Shown: piece by piece, positions 58,365-64,000 of the stretch
How positions within the stretch are numbered: the stretch's first letter is position 1
How the letters are laid out: each line of letters starts with the position of its first letter
NCBI GenBank assembly: GCA_030533445.1
Contig: CM060081.1
Location: forward strand, 36,379,111 to 36,443,110
Source of the DNA: Cyprinodon diabolis
Taxonomy: Eukaryota > Chordata > Actinopteri > Cyprinodontiformes > Cyprinodontidae
Length of the DNA stretch: 64,000 nt
Reading direction: 5' to 3'
Program-made: the position numbers and the translations under genes
The notes under the pieces: model-generated
What the model was told of the DNA's origin: nothing
The model's input: the letters and a program-made list of their open reading frames with translations, nothing else
The model's database searches: none

Positions 58365-58978
58365 AAAAAATAAAAAAAGAGTTAAAATGCAAAACAAATG
58401 AGTGTGCCCCATCTACAGAGACTAGTAGAACAATTTCCAAGTGATTTTGCCTCAATAGGTCACATGACCTGGGAGCTATTGACCAAAAATACTCAATTTT
58501 AACTTAAAAAATTGCTAAAAAATAAAAAAGAGTTAAAATGAAAAACAAATAAGTGTACCCCATCTACAGAGACTAGTAGAACAATTTCACACTGATTTTG
58601 GGTCAATAGGTCACATGACCTGGGAGCTATTGACCAAAAATACTCAATTTTAACTTAAAAATTGGTAAAAAAAAATAAAAAGAGTTAAAATGAAAAATAA
58701 ATGAGTGTGCCCCATCTACAGAGACTAGTAGAACAATTTCACACTGATTTTGGGTCAATAGGTCACATGACCTGGGAGCTATTGACCAAAAATACTCAAT
58801 TTTAACTAAAAAAATTGGTAAAAAAATAAAAAATAGTTAAACTGCAAAACAAATGAGTGTGCCCCATCTACAGAGACTAGTAAAACAATTTCACACTGAT
58901 TTTGGGTCAATAGGTCACATGACCTGGGAGCTATTGACCAAAAATACTCAATTTTAACTTAAAAAATTGGTAAAAAAT
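58365..58978. repeat. Four tandem ~152-bp units, right side
   Basis: Successive AGTTAAAATG/AGTTAAACTG anchors lie at 58380, 58531, 58683 and 58835, giving periods of 151-152 bp. Each unit holds AATAGGTCACATGACCTGGG, itself built around the palindrome GGTCACATGACC, and GTGCCCCATCTACAGAGACT. The units differ by only a few bases, so expansion is recent. Confidence 0.9.
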
Positions 58979-58987
58979 AAAAAAAAA

Positions 58988-59222
58988 CTATCTCAATATA
59001 ATGAGATACTATCTCATTATATTGAGTTACTATCTCATTATAATGAGATACTATCTCATTATATTGAGATACTATCTCATTATAATGAGATACTATCTCA
59101 TTATATTGAGATACTATCTCATTATAATGAGATACTATCTCATTATATTGAGTTACTATCTCATTATAATGAGATACTATCTCATTATAATGAGATACTA
59201 TCTCATTATATTGAGATAGTTA
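58988..59222. repeat. Palindromic satellite, right arm
   Basis: About eleven units of ACTATCTCATTATAATGAGAT / ACTATCTCATTATATTGAG type, the inverted counterpart of 57230-57424. The repeating open frames it creates are by-products of the satellite period. Confidence 0.9.
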
Positions 59223-59259
59223 TTTTTTTTTTTTTACAGAGTGGCGGAAACGGGCTTCC

Positions 59260-59272
59260 ATAAATTCACTAT
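59260..59272. repeat. 13-bp target duplication, right copy
   Basis: ATAAATTCACTAT, identical to 57177-57189. Confidence 0.9.
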
Positions 59273-62200
59273 CAGAAAGATGGAATTGATTTAAACATTT
59301 TATTAATTTCAAACGAACACGAAACAAACACAGTAACCCCTTACCCACTGTAAATCATTTATAGACAGTTGCAGAGAGGTTTAATGAAACATGCAGTGTA
59401 GATGGTGAAAAATGCATATTAGTTTTAATGATCTCTTATCCTTAATAAGCAATATTAAAATACATTCTTGAAATGTACTGGTTTCAGAAGAACCTTTACC
59501 TCATGTCTAAAAATGCATTTGATGTCTGTCAGAGGTCCATGAAGAAACTATTTGACAGATGACAACAACGTGGCCATATCTTCCAAATCGGACAGTCATC
59601 AAATGTCTAACCAGCACAGCCACAAGTGCAAGTAGCACCACGACAAAACCTTTTGTGAGGTGATGAAAGAAAATCTTTTACTTCTTGCTAAAACTTCTTT
59701 GTGGTACATTATCTGCAGAAGTATTCTGTGTGCTTGCAATCCCCTGCATGTTAACCATCTGTTGATGCTCTGCTTACAACTTGTCAGCAAAACTCTGCTT
59801 CTTTATCCTTCTTTCAATCTAAAGGTCCAGCAGATAAGCCCATGTTTGCAAGCTGCTGCAGAAGCCTGGTCAGGTTTTGTTGTTTCATAAATTCTAAAAA
59901 AATTGAGTTCCACATTACAAATTAAAAAGGCATTCAGTAAAAAATGTTGACCTGATGCTTTTTACAAGTATCAGTTCTTCAGGAAAATCAGAGCAGTTAG
60001 TAAAAGTAAATGCTTTCTTATAATTGTTGCACTTGTGTATTTGATATAAAAATATGGCATTTTTATCAAGCTTCTCGTTTATTAGCATCCATTTAGCAAT
60101 TACATTTATCTCACATGTCTTTCAGTAATCAAGTAGAACAGTGCACCCTAAAACACGCCGTAGTCATTGTAAGCAACTGCTCCAAAAAGAAGAGATATGT
60201 CTGGACACCTCTCCCTAGACTAAGACTTAGATTAATCTTATTGTCATTCAGATTTCAGTCAACAAGTCTTTACAATGGCCCCAAGGAAAGACAACTCTGT
60301 CATTCAAATATGAAACAACTTGCACTAGGCAACAACAAGTAGCCATAATTAAGAAGAAATGAAAGATAAATAGAGTTGTGCACATACTATGTATTCTATA
60401 ATGTAAATTTGACGCTTGGTGCTGTCCTGAGTTATTGAGAAGGATGCTGAAGGGTTTGAGACAATTCCTGGGTTTTCATTTGACTCCAACGGGCTCAAGC
60501 TGTGGTGCAATCTTGTTGTTTTACATCCCTATGCTTAGAGATGAAAGTATTTCAAAGCGTTGGCTGGAGAGGCTGTTGATGACATTCTTGATAATCCAGG
60601 CTGAATCTTTTTATGACATGTTAAATCAGAGGAAGGAGTTATTCCGCTCTGCTTTTAGAATAACTTGCACTTATTTTATTATGATCTGAATACAATGAGC
60701 TTGTGTTTGTCAGCTTGTGATTATTAACTACTGTTACTGTATAAAGTGTGTTATAAAATTCCTGACCTGAATTTTTTTCCCCGCCTGCCACTGGTAGTGC
60801 TTCGTGGCGCAGGCATGTATTGTTTTATTCTTAGTAATGAATTTCTTGCTGCAAATCATCTTGCAGCTTGAAGTGTTTGCTTCACATCTGAAACTGAGAC
60901 TTGCTTACTGAAACCATTATTATTTAACTGTGCCTAAAGTTGTTGTCCTTAAAAGGACAACAACTTTCCCAAAACAGTTTCCAAAAACTATGAACTTTCA
61001 AAAACCTGTCATCCGATTCAGATGTGGTTTGGATCTGCCAGAGCTCTTCCTGTTAGGGCTCTCCTCAGTTTCTTCTGCATTTTAATTGTCACAACTCTCT
61101 GTTTAAAGCATTTAAAACCAACTCAGAATGCATGAAAATAACACCGGTAGATTTTTTACCAATATAAACATGTTAGACATCGTTGGAAAGCTTAGATTCT
61201 CCACAATACAACCACCAAGTTCATTTTATGGTCACAGTGAGCACCAAGGCACAATTAACAGAGATATATCAGCATGTCCAAATGTACACATTACAAGCCA
61301 GCCACAATAACATATTTTTAAAAGAGTCCAGAAGCCGTTTTATAAATCCAATCTTCAATTGTTTATATTCCATTTGTCAATAAGGATCCAGAGATTAAAA
61401 GTAACCCAGAATACTTATAATAAAACTATTTCATGATGAGAAAATCTCCACATAATGTCCAGTTTTTGAGCACAGAAAAGTTAGAGCTAATGCTTAGCAT
61501 CTTGCTCATATTTACTTCCTAATACTTATTTCCTCAGTTGTTTGCCCGTGATGTTTGTTATGTTTGTTTATGTTTTCTTGCCTACAAGACAAAAGTATTC
61601 GCATCTTTGTATGACTTGATTTGAGTCAGGAACAGTTGCTGAAGTCTCACAAGCGCTCCTTGCCTGTCAGCCAATGACACACCGAATAGAGCAATATTAC
61701 ACCTCATTCAGTCCTGTTTTTATGGGTTAAGACCACGCGGACTATTTGGCTTTGTAGCCAATGAAATAAGGTTTCAGAAAAGGCTAGACATGTAGACCTA
61801 AAGCAGAGCAGTGTTACAGGCTTGCGTAAGAGTGAAACACACAGCTGAGAGTGGATCAATGCGGGCAGCTTGAAGCTGAATAATATCAAAAGTCCAATTT
61901 TTTTTAAGTTTGGACGCTGATTTTGTTTTATTACAATGCCTAAGGCTGAAAAAAAAACACAAAATACAGCTCAGAAAAGGCAATGGGGTTTATTTTAACT
62001 TGAAAAGCAACAGTCTTCACTATATTTTATATATTTTTTATGTTATTGTAGGTTTATAAATGTTACATTTTGTTGTAACTCTGATTCTGAAAAAAAGGGG
62101 AAAATATTTGCTTGATAAATGTTTTGTGGCCATCAAAATGCTTCAGTGTTATTCTATGGGTCAAATAGTCGAGTAAAAGCATTTGGCATAATTTGGCACA

Positions 62201-63599
62201 ATTTGGAGGGATTTGGAGACCCTGGTAACACCAAAAGTTCAAATCCCCGCAGCTCTGGAACTATTGTAGCTAGTCGGAAATTTTCTGCATTTGTTGTTAA
62301 AATGATGTGGAACACATGTAATACAATGAGATATACCTATTCGCAAGCCTGTCTTTATTACTGCTGTTCAGGAAAGACCTATTTTTTTCGAGAATAAAAA
62401 AAACAACTTTGAGTCATGTTTGAACTGATGCAGTTTTGGCTGCATTTTACTCACCCAATTTTCATTTTTATTTTCAGAAACTAGAAGGTGTTAGCTTTCA
62501 AATGATGTATCACACACACGTAATTTGGCTGGGTATGCAAAATGGGAGATGATTACTTCAAAATGAGGTGGATGTTAAGAATGTTATGATGGTCTTTCGT
62601 TCTTCTAATGTAAATTGCTTTTTTTTGAAGTAACATGCTGCTTTTTGTTTTAAAGTACTGTTCAATTTATGCTCATGGGGTTAAAACAATGTACTTCAGC
62701 AATCCTTTGTGATAAGCAATTAAGAAAAGCAGAACATATATAGGAAGAAAACATCTATTCATTGGACAACTTTAAATGCAATAAAGATTAGACAGCCCAA
62801 TGGAAAACTGTAAAAAAGAAAACAATAACTCAGCAGCTAATTTTATGTACATGAGAATTTATTGTTTGTTAGGTTAAATAATAGATGTGAAGAATTACTA
62901 GTAATAATGCTGCTAGTAATAAAACAGTTATAAGCATAACAGTAAATCATTTTTGATATACTTTTTCTACAGTCTTATATCTAGTCCCTTCTTCCATGCA
63001 ATGCAACAGAAAGGCATAAATGATACCAGAAGTAAGCAGTGCATGGACAGTTGAACAAAAATTTGACTTTTATTGGTTGATTTTCTGGTATTTTTTTTAA
63101 TGTGAATTTAAGAATCCCTTTGTTCTCAAACAAAAAATGAGCAAAAGAAAGGTCAGTGGTTTTTGTATATCTTTTTTTTTTTACATGTTAAAAATGATGT
63201 TTCAATGTCTTCTAAGCCAAAAAAAAAAGAAAAAATAAACCCTGCATGAAGATTTAGCAAAACCATAACAAATCAACATCCATTATGTTATATTGGTTTA
63301 TAAATTAAACATGAAAAAAAAAAGCCTCTTTAATCATTATACGATCCTCTTCACTTTTCTTAAAATCTATTTTTATTTTTTGGCTTTTAACACAGCATGA
63401 GACTCTCTCTATATTTGGGTTTGTGTTTTTTTTTTCTCTCTCGGTTTTATTTATTTATTTGTTTTTATTTGTTTTATTTATCATATCTGTTTTATTCCTT
63501 TAAATGTATATGTTGTTTTTATTTTAACTTTACTTGATATGTAAAGCACTGTGTGGCAGCTGTGTTTGTTGCTTTTATACTCAATCTTAAACTTATTTA
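59273..63599. other. Stretch without a recognisable gene
   Basis: AT-rich, with poly-A and poly-T runs. A fragment at about 60215-60300 ('CTTAGATTAATCTTATTGTC' onward) resembles the tail of a fish LINE, with low certainty. The part just below 63600 is the 3' untranslated region of the receptor gene. No exon chain was found on either strand. Confidence 0.5.
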
Positions 63600-63890
63600 T
63601 TAGTTAACAGGTTTCTTTACTGTCGAGTAAAGAGGTTTGTCTGTATTTCTGGCTTGTGGCTCAGTCTGAGTAGTTGAACTCTGGCTGTAATTTAGGACAG
63701 AATACTGACAAGAGGATGAGGAGGGATTTAAGACCAGAACTTCTCCATCTGCTTTCTTGGTGGAGCTGGTTGGACATCTGATGGTAGAATAATGCAATGA
63801 AGCTGGGTCATTAGTGGGAAGGTTGACTGTAGAATAAACACTGATCGTTGTTGGCCTCAGGTCATCTGGTATCTCTTCATATATGCAGTC
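63600..63890 (-). CDS. Last exon of an ITIM-bearing receptor (partial gene)
   Basis: A splice acceptor (CTTAAAAG) precedes a 96-residue open tail ending in TAA at 63602-63600. It reads DCIYEEIPDD, then ISVYSTVNLP, LHYSTIRCP, CQYSVLNYSQ and KPLYSTVKKPVN at the C-terminus. Five tyrosines sit in YxxV/I/L settings (YEEI, YSTV, YSTI, YSVL, YSTV). HYSTI and QYSVL are near ITIM form, and such serial motifs recruit SH2 phosphatases or adaptors in leukocyte receptors. This fits the cytoplasmic tail of a fish immunoglobulin-superfamily receptor (Siglec/CD22-, CD300- or NITR-like). The extracellular and transmembrane exons lie beyond the window, so the family is not settled. A donor-like TTCA|GTATGT at about 63992 suggests the end of the preceding exon (63992-64000), in compatible phase. 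Confidence 0.7.
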   Translation of the reverse strand, partial: DCIYEEIPDDLRPTTISVYSTVNLPTNDPASLHYSTIRCPTSSTKKADGEVLVLNPSSSSCQYSVLNYSQSSTTQTEPQARNTDKPLYSTVKKPVN

Positions 63891-64000
63891 CTTTTAAGAA
63901 AAAATTAAACATGTTTAGCTAGCCTCCACCATAAATATTGACTCTTCCCATCATATATTAATATAGCTAAAACAGCAAATTAATTACATACTGAACTGCC

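Larger units (their letters stand above)
57190..59259. mobile_element. Composite foldback element
   Basis: This 2070-bp element has inverted ends starting GGAAGCCCGTTTCC, about 32 bp with one mismatch (CCACC on the left, CCGCC on the right), and a perfect 13-bp target duplication. Inward on both sides lie satellite arrays of TCTCATTATAATGAGATA type, then tandem ~152-bp units facing each other, then a central retrotransposon fragment. It therefore has a layered mirror structure. No transposase is present. Terminal inverted repeats with a 13-bp duplication do not fit Tc1, hAT (8), piggyBac (TTAA) or the usual Mutator length (9), so I leave the superfamily open. Confidence 0.9.

Noticed and set aside
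58967..59263. Open frame encoding repeated SHYNEIL/SHYIEIL units
   Set aside because: It is created by the ~20-bp palindromic satellite whose doubled period is divisible by three. The start lies in the neighbouring unit and all frames show similar periodic peptides.

Overview
The window looks like AT-rich teleost fish chromosomal DNA. It holds intron-rich vertebrate genes, Tc1-type DNA transposons, and many decayed interspersed repeats of kinds common in ray-finned fish. I cannot name the species. Four host genes can be followed from start codon to stop codon by joining exons at GT/AG splice sites. One more gene is cut by the right edge, and one fragment is decayed.

Layout. 1-2.9 kb: an old non-autonomous element, then a complete Tc1 element (copy A). 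2.9-7.8 kb, minus strand: a nine-exon pancreatic-elastase-like gene that is open throughout but has lost the catalytic His and Ser and the activation motif. 11.6-13.2 kb: a near-identical Tc1 element (copy B) in the opposite orientation. 14.3-20.3 kb, minus: a nine-exon DNase I-family nuclease (dnase1l4-like) with every catalytic residue kept and a strongly basic C-terminal tail. 23.6-28.0 kb, minus: sec13, nine exons. 29.2-32.2 kb: an old teleost repeat split by a block of low-complexity inverted arrays. 32.5-55.4 kb, plus: a 24-exon cand2 (TIP120B) gene encoding 1241 residues, whose introns hold an intact Tc1 element of a second family, a TTAA-flanked MITE and several transposon relics. 56.2 kb, minus: a decayed copy of an ITIM-type receptor tail exon. 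57.2-59.3 kb: a 2.07-kb composite foldback element with inverted ends, a 13-bp target duplication, palindromic satellite arms, 152-bp tandem units and a trapped non-LTR retrotransposon endonuclease fragment. 63.6-64.0 kb, minus: the last exon of an immune-type receptor that continues past the window.

The host genes do not form one pathway. Sec13 acts in the COPII coat, the nuclear pore and GATOR2; Cand2 exchanges substrate receptors on cullin-RING ligases; the DNase is probably intracellular or nuclear; the elastase-like protein would be a secreted non-catalytic homologue. SEC13 and CAND2 are also close together on human chromosome 3p25, which supports calling the large gene cand2 rather than cand1.

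The best candidates for something new are the foldback element at 57190-59259, the catalytically dead elastase-like gene, the basic tail on the DNase, and the inverted pair of apparently young Tc1 elements that brackets the elastase-like gene. All family names come from recognising sequence, not from a database search.
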